A stretch of DNA of 64,000 nucleotides from contig NZ_PIPI01000002.1 in the NCBI RefSeq assembly GCF_003987315.1, positions 231,977 to 295,976 on the forward strand. The letters are read 5' to 3'. Below are positions 52,718 to 60,836 of this stretch, one piece after another. Every line of letters begins with the position of its first letter. The stretch's first letter is position 1. The notes under the pieces were generated by a model. That model was not told where the DNA came from. It was given only the letters and a program-made list of their open reading frames with translations, and did no database searches. The position numbers and the translations under genes were made by a program. The DNA comes from Aliidiomarina haloalkalitolerans (GTDB lineage Bacteria > Pseudomonadota > Gammaproteobacteria > Enterobacterales > Alteromonadaceae).

Positions 52718-53753
52718 GGCTTGCCTCCGTTGCTACTGAAGCTGGCAAATGACTCGATTCGTCGTCAAAACCACTGCTCGAGTCCGCAACTGTTTTGCTC
52801 ACAACAACCTCTTCGATGGTCGTACGAATTTGCACTTCATCGAGGCCAAGCCGCTGCATGCGTTTGCGTAACGACTCCTCGTGAGCTTCAAGCTGGTCGA
52901 TAATCGTTTCCTCAGCAGTAAACTGAAGGTCGAGACAATTATTCTTGAGTTGAAACGCAAGCCGCAACGGTCCTAGTTTTTGCACGTCGAGCACCATTTC
53001 GGTCTTCCAGCCGCGTTCATTTTGGCGTTTGCGTTGCTCTTCATTATTCTCATCACGACTTTCGTCGCGACGCTGCAAAATGGTGACCGTTAGTGCAAGA
53101 AAAAGCCCAGACCACAAATCGCCTTCCCAACGTAACGTTGGCTGCGCAAGCATTTCTAACTGTTGCCGCACGGTAGTTTGTAAACTTTCCGCGATGACTT
53201 TGGCTTCGGTCTGGGTCGGTGATTGTGGCAAGGCTAACGCCTGCGGTTGCAAAGCCAGTTGCTCACGCGGTAATTGCCCACGATACCATTGCTTTAAGGC
53301 ATGCTCGTAAAACAAACCGCTTTGCTGCACCGCCTGCTGTAAACGCACTCCGAGTAACTGTGACGTTGGATTTTCTGCTGTCGTGATTAATGGTGCTTTC
53401 GCCACCACGGCTTTGGCTAACGCCGGGTACTGGCCGATAATTTCAGCAATCGTGCGACCGGTTTGCGTTAAATGCAGTTGTGCCGATGTAGTCGCAGCAG
53501 AGCTTGGTGTTGCGGGAGGTGGCGGAACTTGCCCACGTAACCGCGTATCGGCATATTTGCCTTGGCTGAGAATTGCATGAGCCTGAGAGTTAGGACGGGA
53601 ATCGGTGCGGGAGTCACTTTGTAGAGCTCGGGGGCCTTCGCCTGGTTCGACGTTGCGTACAGGTTGGTTCAACTGCTTTTGCGCCGAAATATCGCCTTTC
53701 GGGCCAAGCACTTGATGCAACAAGGTGTCTAACAACGGTGTAATGCCACTCAT
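52710..53753 (-). CDS. FliK-like flagellar hook-length control family protein
   Basis: 347 residues, Gln- and Pro-rich at the N-terminus (PPPPATPSSAATTSAQ) with a C-terminal domain that resembles the FliK export-switch domain (TEMVLDVQKLGPLRLAFQLKNN, a beta segment, then helices). It pairs with an FlhB-like fragment, which suggests a second set of substrate-switch proteins in addition to the main FliK elsewhere. Role unproven. Confidence 0.68.
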   Translation of the reverse strand: MSGITPLLDTLLHQVLGPKGDISAQKQLNQPVRNVEPGEGPRALQSDSRTDSRPNSQAHAILSQGKYADTRLRGQVPPPPATPSSAATTSAQLHLTQTGRTIAEIIGQYPALAKAVVAKAPLITTAENPTSQLLGVRLQQAVQQSGLFYEHALKQWYRGQLPREQLALQPQALALPQSPTQTEAKVIAESLQTTVRQQLEMLAQPTLRWEGDLWSGLFLALTVTILQRRDESRDENNEEQRKRQNERGWKTEMVLDVQKLGPLRLAFQLKNNCLDLQFTAEETIIDQLEAHEESLRKRMQRLGLDEVQIRTTIEEVVVSKTVADSSSGFDDESSHLPASVATEASHE

Positions 53754-53780
53754 TAGAACCCCCTTGTTGCGATACCCGGT

Positions 53781-54137
53781 TTAAGACGACAAGTACGCGT
53801 CCTCAACCTTCTTCTTTTGCGAAGCCGACGAAATTAGCTTTTCTAATTCCTGCCGACGCGCCAATAAGCGCTCGCGAATTTCCTTGTCTTGCTCAAGCAA
53901 TTGTTCAAGCAATTCAAGTTTCTGTTCCTGCTGACCCTCGTCGAGCATGGCATCAATTTCGTAGTTCTGCAGCTTTTCAACTTCTGCTACATACACCATC
54001 TCGCTCTCAATAAGAGCGGCCCAGTCATCTTTACGCGCATGCGCAAGCATACTGTTTGAAAACTTTAATAAGCGCTGATAAGACTCTATCACATCGCCTC
54101 CATCCATTACTGGTTTTAAATGTGCGCGCGCGCCCAT
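53781..54137 (-). CDS. fliT: FliT-like flagellar chaperone
   Basis: 118 residues, all helical; by position after fliD-fliS it is FliT, chaperone of the cap protein FliD and anti-activator of FlhDC in enterics. VIESYQRLLKFSNSMLAHARKDDWAALIESE is the family-like helix pair (given here as the start of the protein core). ATG 54137 is chosen because GGGAG lies 7 bases upstream and it follows the fliS stop by 2 bases; the open frame runs further into fliS. Confidence 0.82.
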   Translation of the reverse strand: MGARAHLKPVMDGGDVIESYQRLLKFSNSMLAHARKDDWAALIESEMVYVAEVEKLQNYEIDAMLDEGQQEQKLELLEQLLEQDKEIRERLLARRQELEKLISSASQKKKVEDAYLSS

Positions 54138-54139
54138 GC

Positions 54140-54547
54140 TTACGCTCCCTGTGCCGCAGCAGCTTGCTGACCAATTTCCTTCCATGCCGAACCAATTTCA
54201 TTGAGCAATTGCGCAGCTTCGTCGAGTAGCTTCTCGTCGTTGCGCGCGTTTGCTTTTAACAACAAGGTCGCCACATACTCATAAATACTTTCCAACCGCT
54301 CTGCCAACTCTCCGCCTTTCTCTTTATCGAGAGCAGCAAGCAAGCCCATCGTCACAATGTCCAGAGCCTTACCAATCGACTTGCCTTTTTCTTCGACGTT
54401 GCCGTTCGCCATATGTAGCTTAGCCGCCCGAATTGCGCTCTGAGCGCCATCGAAAAGCATCGAAATTAACTGATGAGGACTCGCTGAAAGCACGTTGCTC
54501 TCTACACTCACTCGACCATAAGCGGCCGCACCGCGCATTGCATACAT
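54140..54547 (-). CDS. fliS: Flagellin chaperone FliS
   Basis: Binds flagellin in the cytoplasm and prevents premature polymerisation. 135 residues with the typical SASPHQLISMLFDGAQSAI and IGKALDIVTMGLLAALD. An Ala-rich C-terminal tail. 15 bases after fliD. Confidence 0.95.
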   Translation of the reverse strand: MYAMRGAAAYGRVSVESNVLSASPHQLISMLFDGAQSAIRAAKLHMANGNVEEKGKSIGKALDIVTMGLLAALDKEKGGELAERLESIYEYVATLLLKANARNDEKLLDEAAQLLNEIGSAWKEIGQQAAAAQGA

Positions 54548-54562
54548 CAGGTTATTCCTCCG

Positions 54563-55918
54563 TTACTTCCGAGCCAGTTGGGCGTTCATAATATCGAACT
54601 GCTGCATCAGGTACGCACTTGTGGAATTCATGCGTGCCACCATGCTATCGAGCTGCGCGAACTGCGTTCGGTAGCGTTCAATGGACTTGTCGATACTTTC
54701 TTCCATACGAAAAAAGCGGTCATCTAAACGACGATTATTGGCTTCAAGGCCGCTTTTACTATTCTTCAGTGGGCCATCGTCACGGAGTAATTGCTCAATC
54801 GACGTGTTCAACGCGCCACTCAATCCACCGGCAGTGTTCGCACCAGCAAAGAAATTCTGTAAATCAACCATGCGGTTAGCTGTCAGTTCAGACAACTTGC
54901 TTTCGTCGAGCTTTAACTTGCCATCTATTTCTAATTCAATGCCCGCATCACGCAGCATCCGCATGGCGCCGTCTTCGACTCCGCCTGCCATGACATTCCG
55001 CAAACGCTGTTGAATAGTCCGAAGCGCTGGGTCACCTAGTAATTGGCCACTGACGCCACCCTCACCACCGAAGCGCGTCAAGTCTGCCATAGTGGACTGC
55101 AGGTTGTTGTAAGCCTTTACGAAATCTTTAACAGCCGTTTCGGTCAGTTCAGAATCGCGCCCAACTTCGACCGTTGACGCACCTACTTCTTGTAAGTCCA
55201 GGGTAACTCCCTGAATCGCACCTTCAACTCGGTTAGTCTGACTGGTAATACCGATACCATTCACGGTCAGCGATGCGTTTTGCGCTTGAATCTCAGTGGC
55301 CGTGTCCATGGCTGGCATGGCCGCAGCTAAATCACCGGTAAAGTCTATCGACGTAATACCTGCGTCGGTGCCTGTTGTGGTCGAACTGAACACCAAGCGG
55401 TGCGGCTCAGCACTACCATCGTTCACGATCGAAGCTTGCACGCCACCGTTGGCGCGGTTAATCGCATCACGAACTTGTTCTAATGAGCTACGAGTTGGGT
55501 CAATCTCAATATCAAGCGTTTCGCCGTTACCAAAGGTGAACGACACCATGCCGCCGCCCAGTTGCGCAGCTTTATCGGCAACCCCTTGAGTGGCGATGCT
55601 ATACGATTGCGCACGACTGGTAACATTAACGGCATAGCTTCCTGTCGGCGCACTAGAACTTGCTGCCGCAAGAACAGAGCTACCCGCAACCGAGCTTTGC
55701 ACGCCACGAAAAGTCGCCGGGTCGTTGAGTTTCTTAACGGCATCTTGAAATGCACTCAGCGCACTCTCAATTTTGCCGTAACCGGAAATCTTTGCTTGGT
55801 TAACTTGTTTCTGTTGCACAATAGGTTGCAACTTCTGCCGCTCAGCCGCTTTCAGCTGATCGAGCAGACCGTTTAGGTCCATACCAGAACCGATACCTAG
55901 AACAGAAATAGAAGCCAT
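54563..55918 (-). CDS. fliD: Flagellar filament cap protein FliD
   Basis: Cap protein at the filament tip that guides flagellin assembly; 451 residues. N-terminal export and coiled-coil region (SISVLGIGSGMDLNGLLDQL), a variable centre, and a C-terminal coiled coil ending NSTSAYLMQQFDIMNAQLARK. A perfect sigma-28 promoter lies 122 bases upstream. Confidence 0.95.
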   Translation of the reverse strand: MASISVLGIGSGMDLNGLLDQLKAAERQKLQPIVQQKQVNQAKISGYGKIESALSAFQDAVKKLNDPATFRGVQSSVAGSSVLAAASSSAPTGSYAVNVTSRAQSYSIATQGVADKAAQLGGGMVSFTFGNGETLDIEIDPTRSSLEQVRDAINRANGGVQASIVNDGSAEPHRLVFSSTTTGTDAGITSIDFTGDLAAAMPAMDTATEIQAQNASLTVNGIGITSQTNRVEGAIQGVTLDLQEVGASTVEVGRDSELTETAVKDFVKAYNNLQSTMADLTRFGGEGGVSGQLLGDPALRTIQQRLRNVMAGGVEDGAMRMLRDAGIELEIDGKLKLDESKLSELTANRMVDLQNFFAGANTAGGLSGALNTSIEQLLRDDGPLKNSKSGLEANNRRLDDRFFRMEESIDKSIERYRTQFAQLDSMVARMNSTSAYLMQQFDIMNAQLARK

Positions 55919-56039
55919 GATTAACCCTTTTACTCGTCTGACGAAGATAGAATCTATCTTTTACGTCATCTTGTTTATTTTGTCAGCTTTTCGTCAAATC
56001 GATTGGCCGAAAAGCGCCTAGAAAACAGGCTTATTTGAG

Positions 56040-56066
56040 TTATCGGCAAGGTGAATGGAAACTTTA
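56040..56066 (-). promoter_or_regulatory. Sigma-28 promoter of fliDST operon
   Basis: On the minus strand TAAAGTTT-N11-GCCGATAA, an exact match to the FliA consensus. Predicted start of transcription near 56033, leaving a ~115-base leader before fliD. Confidence 0.93.
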
Positions 56067-56143
56067 GTCATACTCGAGGTGGGTTTGACTAGCCCGCAAC
56101 GACAAATACTGCGAGCTCGTCATTAATTCTTAGTAGTCAACCT

Positions 56144-58132
56144 TTAGTAATCAACCCCAAGCACCGCTTTGATTTCGCCAAGCTTTTCTAACGCAGTGCC
56201 TTCAACGGTATCACCTAAGTTATCTTGCGGTGGTTGTGTGTCGCTGGTTAACACCACAGCTTTGATATGGCGTTGGTCGTCTAGGCGAGTCACCCACGCC
56301 AGCTGACCGCTTTCGAACTGAATCAGGGAGCCAATTGGAATCACACCAAAATGTCGAATGTAGGCTTCTATCCAGTCAACATCGAATAAGTTTTGGTTCT
56401 GCAGTAAATGCCGATAGGTCGACTCAGCCGTCATACCTTCCCGGTCAGCACGAGGGCGACTCATGGCATCGATTGCATCAACCACAGCCGCCATACGAGG
56501 TAATTGCCCTAAGTCGCGTGCAACTAATTCGTTCGGATAACCACTGCCGTCCAAGCGCTCATTAATTTGTTCAATGATATTCGTGACAAGAATCGGCGCC
56601 AGCCATTTGCAGGTATCCATTTGAGCCAAAATCAATTCCACATGCGATTGCATGCGCATGTAAGAATCGCGGGTTAAGGTACTTGCTCGCCATAACGAAC
56701 CTGGCAGCATGCCTTTACCGAGATCGTGAATCATGGCGCAGGCGGCAATGCCTTTAATGACATCACGGGGCATTCGTCCGCGACTTTGGGCTAGATCAAC
56801 CAGTTTCACAGCCACACTCAAGCCGTGAACAACCCACGGCGACTCGCGGTGAATACAACGCAATGCAAATAGAGCCTCTTCGCGATCGTCGGCAATAATA
56901 TCGAGCAGCCGATCGGCATGCGCCGACAGTTGCCCAGAGTTCATTTTCTGCCCCTGGGTGAGCGCTACCATTTGGCTGTCGAGATAACCCGCAATGCGAG
57001 CTAAACGACGTGCCATCGGCGTTGCATATTTTTGCCCCTGACGACGACCCAAGAACTTAACCGCGTCCTCTTTTACTTCAAATAAAGGAGAGGGTGTGCG
57101 GTCATTGCCTTCACCGGCAGTGCGAGAAGCTTCACGTTCGATCTCGCGTACATATTCCCAAAGTTGTTTTTCTTGCTCTTTGGTGGGAGCAAAAAACTCA
57201 AAACCAACACTGAGAACTTGGCGATCAGAATCGGTTTTCACATGCCGAACGTCGGACACAATTGGGAAAACGGTACCGTTAGGGAAACACACTTCAAGCT
57301 CAGTACGCATTTGCGTAATCACTTTCGACGCACCATCTTGGGCAAAAAACTCCACCAAACAACCGGTTGCTGAAAGGTCTTTTAAGTCGCCCATGAGTTC
57401 GAAATATTTCTTCTCTTCTTCGGCTTTTTCGGGGTTTGTTGCCTTGTCTTCTTTGCCTGTTTGCTCGTTTGCTTTTTGGTCGGCTTGGTCAGTTGCAGCC
57501 TGTTCTTGTGTCGCGTCCTTCTCTACTTTTTGTTTTTCAATCTCAGAGGCACTCTCGGTTTGAGCGGTAATCTTATCTGCCTCGCCTGCTGCTAACGCTT
57601 TATTCTTTTCTGCATTCGCTTCTTCAAGCTTCTTTGTATTATCAATAGCTGGACGTTCGACTTTCTTCTTCGCGGCAACCGCTTCAGGCGAACTCGCCTT
57701 CACTCGATCTCGCTTTGGTTCTTCAGCACGCAAGCGCACACCGACGTCCATACCAATTCGTAAAGTTGCCCGGAATGCCGCACGACGCTGTTTTAAGTCG
57801 AGCCCTTCTGGCCAAGCGGAGCGCGCCAGCAAACGACCGTCTTTATCGGTGAAGGTTTCCATATGCATGGGCGTCGAACGGATGAGGCCGGCATGGGTTT
57901 GCCCTAATAAGACAAACTTCACACCACGACGCAGCTTCGGAGCTAACTCACGAATCGCTGTCAGGTCAAATTCAACAAATTCATCTTCTTCGAGGTCCAG
58001 CAAGATCACCGGATAGGGCTTCGCCTCAGCAGTTGTGAGCTGAAGCGTGGCAGCGCCAGGCTGCGTCATAGTTTCAAGTAAGGCTGCAACTTCTAGCTTA
58101 CTCGATACGGGGGAATATTCTTCTTCCTGCAC
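56144..58132 (-). CDS. YcgR-like/PilZ protein with HD-GYP domain, insertion in PilZ
   Basis: 662 residues. The N-terminal ~100 resemble the YcgR PilZN domain; PilZ begins with the RxxxR c-di-GMP motif in KQRRAAFRATLR and resumes with DLSATGCLVEF, but ~110 charged, low-complexity residues (Glu/Lys/Gln/Thr, ~165-265) split the two. A C-terminal HD-GYP follows with HDLGKGMLP, SHVEL and DGSGYP, but the paired His before DGSGYP reads EQINERLDGSGYP, so metal binding and catalysis are doubtful. The start is GTG 58132, 6 bases after AAAGGA; a TTG at 58168 is poorer. The sigma-28 promoter upstream ties it to motility. Confidence 0.8.
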   Translation of the reverse strand: MQEEEYSPVSSKLEVAALLETMTQPGAATLQLTTAEAKPYPVILLDLEEDEFVEFDLTAIRELAPKLRRGVKFVLLGQTHAGLIRSTPMHMETFTDKDGRLLARSAWPEGLDLKQRRAAFRATLRIGMDVGVRLRAEEPKRDRVKASSPEAVAAKKKVERPAIDNTKKLEEANAEKNKALAAGEADKITAQTESASEIEKQKVEKDATQEQAATDQADQKANEQTGKEDKATNPEKAEEEKKYFELMGDLKDLSATGCLVEFFAQDGASKVITQMRTELEVCFPNGTVFPIVSDVRHVKTDSDRQVLSVGFEFFAPTKEQEKQLWEYVREIEREASRTAGEGNDRTPSPLFEVKEDAVKFLGRRQGQKYATPMARRLARIAGYLDSQMVALTQGQKMNSGQLSAHADRLLDIIADDREEALFALRCIHRESPWVVHGLSVAVKLVDLAQSRGRMPRDVIKGIAACAMIHDLGKGMLPGSLWRASTLTRDSYMRMQSHVELILAQMDTCKWLAPILVTNIIEQINERLDGSGYPNELVARDLGQLPRMAAVVDAIDAMSRPRADREGMTAESTYRHLLQNQNLFDVDWIEAYIRHFGVIPIGSLIQFESGQLAWVTRLDDQRHIKAVVLTSDTQPPQDNLGDTVEGTALEKLGEIKAVLGVDY

Positions 58133-58294
58133 GGTATTTCCTTTGGCTAGTCCAAGTCCTCGGTGCAATTCCTTTTCGCCAATTAGTCTGCACGAACTTA
58201 CACAGAATAAAAGCCAGAACAGCGGTGCATTTATGCGCTATTTTGCTGCTTTAGTTATCACTACGCATTTTATAAGTCACTGCTGCAACCAAAA

Positions 58295-58321
58295 TTATCG
58301 GCAGCCCCACCGAAATCTATA
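58295..58321 (-). promoter_or_regulatory. Sigma-28 promoter of the PilZ/HD-GYP gene
   Basis: TATAGATT-N11-GCCGATAA on the minus strand: exact -10 and 6 of 8 in the -35. Predicted start near 58288, ~155 bases before the GTG. Confidence 0.72.
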
Positions 58322-58430
58322 GCGCCCCTACAGTACACATAGACCCTTTTTATGTCTCGATTCTAGCTACTCAAGCCAACATTGAGGAAAGCTCACAACA
58401 ATGCAGTGTAAAATTTTTTTAAATCAGTGC

Positions 58431-58457
58431 TAAAGTTTTTTTTCGAGGTTCCGATAA
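58431..58457 (+). promoter_or_regulatory. Sigma-28 promoter of fliC
   Basis: TAAAGTTT-N11-TCCGATAA, one mismatch to the FliA consensus. Start near 58464, ~52 bases before the flagellin ATG; AGAAGGAA precedes that ATG. The 383-base region 58133-58515 holds this and the divergent promoter and no gene. Confidence 0.92.
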
Positions 58458-58515
58458 CTAGGGTTGACGGCAGGCCAACACGCCGGCCATTTTTGAAAAC
58501 AGAAGGAATAAGACT

Positions 58516-59331
58516 ATGTCAGTTATCAATACAAATATGACCTCGCTGATTGGTCAGCAAAACCTCCAGAAGTCACAGTCTTCATTGGCTACTTCAATGG
58601 AGCGTCTGTCTTCAGGCCTGCGTATTAACAGCGCCAAAGACGATGCTGCTGGTCAAGCAATCGCTAACCGTATGACAGCTCAAATCAAGGGCCTTGCACA
58701 AGCACAACGTAACGCTAATGATGGTATTTCTTTAGCGCAAACAGCCGAAGGCGCGTTAAACCAAATTAACGACAACGTTCAGCGTATTCGGGAATTAACC
58801 GTTCAAGCAGCTAATGGAACGAATGACGCTGCTGACTTACAGTCGATTCAAGATGAAATTACGCAACGTGTTGCTGAAATCGACCGGATTTCAGAGCAAA
58901 CTACATTTAACGGTGTTAACGTTTTAGCATCAACTCAAACCGTAAACATCCAAGTTGGAGCAAATGATGGTGAGATCATCGCTGTTGACCTTCAACAGAT
59001 TGACTCATCAACGCTAACTGGCACCGCTCTAGATGTTACGTCAGCGGACTTTGAGACTGACACTGTGTTAGCGGATTTAGATGCAGACTTAGCTGTCATT
59101 GATTCACTTCGTTCAGAGCTTGGTGCTATCCAAAATCGCTTTGAATCAGCTATTGAAAACTTACAAACTAATGCTACAAACTTAACTGCCGCTCGTTCAC
59201 GTATCGAAGATGCTGACTACGCTGTAGAAGTTTCTAACATGACTCGTGCACAGATTCTGCAACAGGCTGGTACTTCTGTATTGGCTCAGGCGAATCAGGT
59301 ACCACAGTCAGTATTGTCTCTGTTGGGCTAA
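58516..59331 (+). CDS. fliC: Flagellin
   Basis: Filament protein of 271 residues. The D0/D1 regions are conserved at both ends (SVINTNMTSLIGQQNLQKSQ, RLSSGLRINSAKDDAAG, and ...AARSRIEDADYA..., QILQQAGTSVLAQANQVPQ, ending LLG). The variable middle is only ~90 residues, much shorter than enterobacterial flagellin, so the filament has little D2/D3. Followed by a strong terminator. Confidence 0.97.
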   Translation: MSVINTNMTSLIGQQNLQKSQSSLATSMERLSSGLRINSAKDDAAGQAIANRMTAQIKGLAQAQRNANDGISLAQTAEGALNQINDNVQRIRELTVQAANGTNDAADLQSIQDEITQRVAEIDRISEQTTFNGVNVLASTQTVNIQVGANDGEIIAVDLQQIDSSTLTGTALDVTSADFETDTVLADLDADLAVIDSLRSELGAIQNRFESAIENLQTNATNLTAARSRIEDADYAVEVSNMTRAQILQQAGTSVLAQANQVPQSVLSLLG

Positions 59332-59352
59332 TTTCCCAATAGCTACATACAT

Positions 59353-59376
59353 CAAAGGCGCCCTCCGGCGCCTTTG
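59353..59376 (+). terminator. Terminator of fliC
   Basis: Perfect 10-bp stem CAAAGGCGCC/GGCGCCTTTG with loop CTCC and TTATTTC after it, 22 bases after the stop. Confidence 0.92.
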
Positions 59377-59412
59377 TTATTTCTGCGGACTCGATAAATT
59401 AAAATACGGCCC

Positions 59413-59913
59413 TCACCTGCGCACCACATAGCGCTGCACAACTTCATCGCCTGCTACAACCTCAGAGTCCAGACGCCCGCCACAAGCTAGAATCATCCTC
59501 GCAGAGGGTTCATTGCGTTTATAGCAATGGACATGCACGTCAGTAATGCCGAGTGTATAAGCCTGCTCTAGGGTTAGCCGCAGCAACGTAATGCCAAGCC
59601 CTTGCCCGCGCTTCGATGGCCGAATGCCGAGCCCGATGTGGCCACCAGCATGGCGTATCTGGTCATTAAGCGAGTGCCGAAGGTTAGACACACCGACAAT
59701 TTCACTGCCTTCGACCAACCAAAATGTCGTGGACGGCACATACCCTGCCGGCAGGCTTTGACCTAATCGAAAGTTATCAATGCGAAGCAATAGCTTAGCA
59801 AAGTCTGTGTCATCAAAATCAAGCGGAAATGGATAGCGCACTTCATCGCCAAGCTCTTGAGTATACGACCGATAACTTTGTTCAAACTCTTGGCTGGGAA
59901 GCACTAATTTCAT
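59413..59913 (-). CDS. GNAT family N-acetyltransferase
   Basis: 166 residues with a GNAT core: HIGLGIRPSKRGQGLGITLLRL is the acetyl-CoA loop (RGQGLG), flanked by strands and VHCYKRNEPSARMILACGG. Substrate unknown. It is convergent with fliC and is the boundary between the flagellar block and the accessory segment. Confidence 0.87.
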   Translation of the reverse strand: MKLVLPSQEFEQSYRSYTQELGDEVRYPFPLDFDDTDFAKLLLRIDNFRLGQSLPAGYVPSTTFWLVEGSEIVGVSNLRHSLNDQIRHAGGHIGLGIRPSKRGQGLGITLLRLTLEQAYTLGITDVHVHCYKRNEPSARMILACGGRLDSEVVAGDEVVQRYVVRR

Positions 59914-59916
59914 GTG

Positions 59917-60072
59917 TCATGCCTGTCGAATTCGCCACGCGTTGAAGGTCTGCTTTAGTTGTTTGACCAACGCTATGTTGGGTTTCATGTTCCACAAACT
60001 ATCTGTGAATGCTGTCATAGCAACCTTCTTCAGTTGGTCCAGCGCCGGGTCTGTCCATACTATTTCAGCCAC
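59917..60072 (-). pseudogene. Truncated RelE/ParE-type toxin remnant
   Basis: Overlaps the antitoxin end by 13 bases. From GTG 60072 the frame reads VAEIVWTDPALDQLKKVA, the usual start of a ParE/RelE toxin, but stops after 51 codons instead of ~95, and the remaining residues do not look like the family. No toxin function is expected. Confidence 0.65.
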
Positions 60073-60317
60073 TTTTGCACCCGCTCTCTGGCTTTGGTGT
60101 GGGAGCTAGTCTTACCCTCCAGAATCGCCCTCTCTCCCTTGGACAATGCTTCCAGCAACGCTAACCTGCGCTGCATAAACTCGTAATCCTGAACGTCAAT
60201 CAGATAGGCCGAAGGCTGGCCGTGCTCGGTGATCAATACGGCCTCTTTGCTTTCGTGCAGTTCAGCCAAAACCTTCGTCGCTTGCCGCTTTAGGTTAGTT
60301 ACTAGCTCAATTTCCAT
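60060..60317 (-). CDS. Phd/YefM family antitoxin
   Basis: 85-residue type II antitoxin. The DNA-binding Phd/YefM half is recognisable in NLKRQATKVLAELHESKEAVLITEHGQPSAYLI (two blocks: N-terminal helix, then VLITEHGQP beta hairpin); the C-terminus would wrap the toxin. Its partner is the truncated toxin at 59917, so this copy may be an orphan antitoxin. An operator-like dyad lies 15 bases upstream. Confidence 0.87.
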   Translation of the reverse strand: MEIELVTNLKRQATKVLAELHESKEAVLITEHGQPSAYLIDVQDYEFMQRRLALLEALSKGERAILEGKTSSHTKARERVQKWLK

Positions 60318-60331
60318 GGGTTGCCCTCTCT

Positions 60332-60357
60332 CAGAGTGTTACTATAGTATTCCTCTG
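60332..60357. promoter_or_regulatory. Dyad operator upstream of antitoxin
   Basis: Nested symmetric elements sharing one centre (60344.5): TACTATAGTA at 60340-60349 inside CAGAG (60332-60336) and CTCTG (60353-60357). Typical position for Phd autorepression. Confidence 0.55.
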
Positions 60358-60395
60358 ATGGGGTTGAGACTACTACGTGTATGACCGGGTTCTGA

Positions 60396-60475
60396 TGGCT
60401 AACGCCCTCAATAAACGGGACGAGGAACGAGCTTCCGGCGGCCATAGGCTGCGTAGTGCTGCGACTTGTTATGAA
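60396..60475 (-). other. attC-like recombination site A
   Basis: On the minus strand it runs from CATAACAAGTCGCAGCACT through an imperfect palindrome to GCGTTAGCC. It shares CATAAC.AAGT.GCAGCACT...CAGCC and GCTCGT...GTTAGC with site C, and lies immediately after the gene at 60476, as an integron cassette site should. Confidence 0.6.
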
Positions 60476-60766
60476 TTAAATCGCCACGGCTCCTTTGATG
60501 CTCCGCATACCGAGCTTGTACAGACCGTTACGACTCTTGTCCCGGGTGGATGCCCTTACAGCATAACCATGGTCAAATACTAGCCGTTTTACTTCGAACT
60601 CGCAGTCTACTTCGTAACCTGCTTCCTTCGTATTTCCGCCAGTCCCTCCACGAGATACTCTGAAGGACACTTTCCCAGTATCCCTATTCCGAATCTTTAC
60701 CGGAAATAATTTATCTCCACTGACATGATCCAAATAGAAAAGATCAGAGAATATTGAATCGCTCAC
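60476..60766 (-). CDS. Small protein of unknown function (cassette gene)
   Basis: Not recognised. 96 residues starting at GTG 60766, with a strong AAGGAGG 4 bases upstream. Mixed strand pattern, Gly-rich turn (SRGGTGGNTKEAG, ~39-51), no membrane segment, no signal. It ends just before attC-like site A, the layout of an integron cassette. Confidence 0.62.
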   Translation of the reverse strand: MSDSIFSDLFYLDHVSGDKLFPVKIRNRDTGKVSFRVSRGGTGGNTKEAGYEVDCEFEVKRLVFDHGYAVRASTRDKSRNGLYKLGMRSIKGAVAI

Positions 60767-60780
60767 GATTCCTCCTTAAT

Positions 60781-60836
60781 TCATAAGGCTGTAAACACAG
60801 CTGAGCATTAGCGAGTCTAGCTCGCGCCTTTTGTTA
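60781..60836 (-). other. Possible attC-like site B
   Basis: Between two cassette genes. The minus strand begins ATAACAAAAGGC and ends GCCTTAT, with inner hairpin GCGAG/CTCGC. The ends are compatible with attC arms, but the match to sites A and C is poor. Confidence 0.35.
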
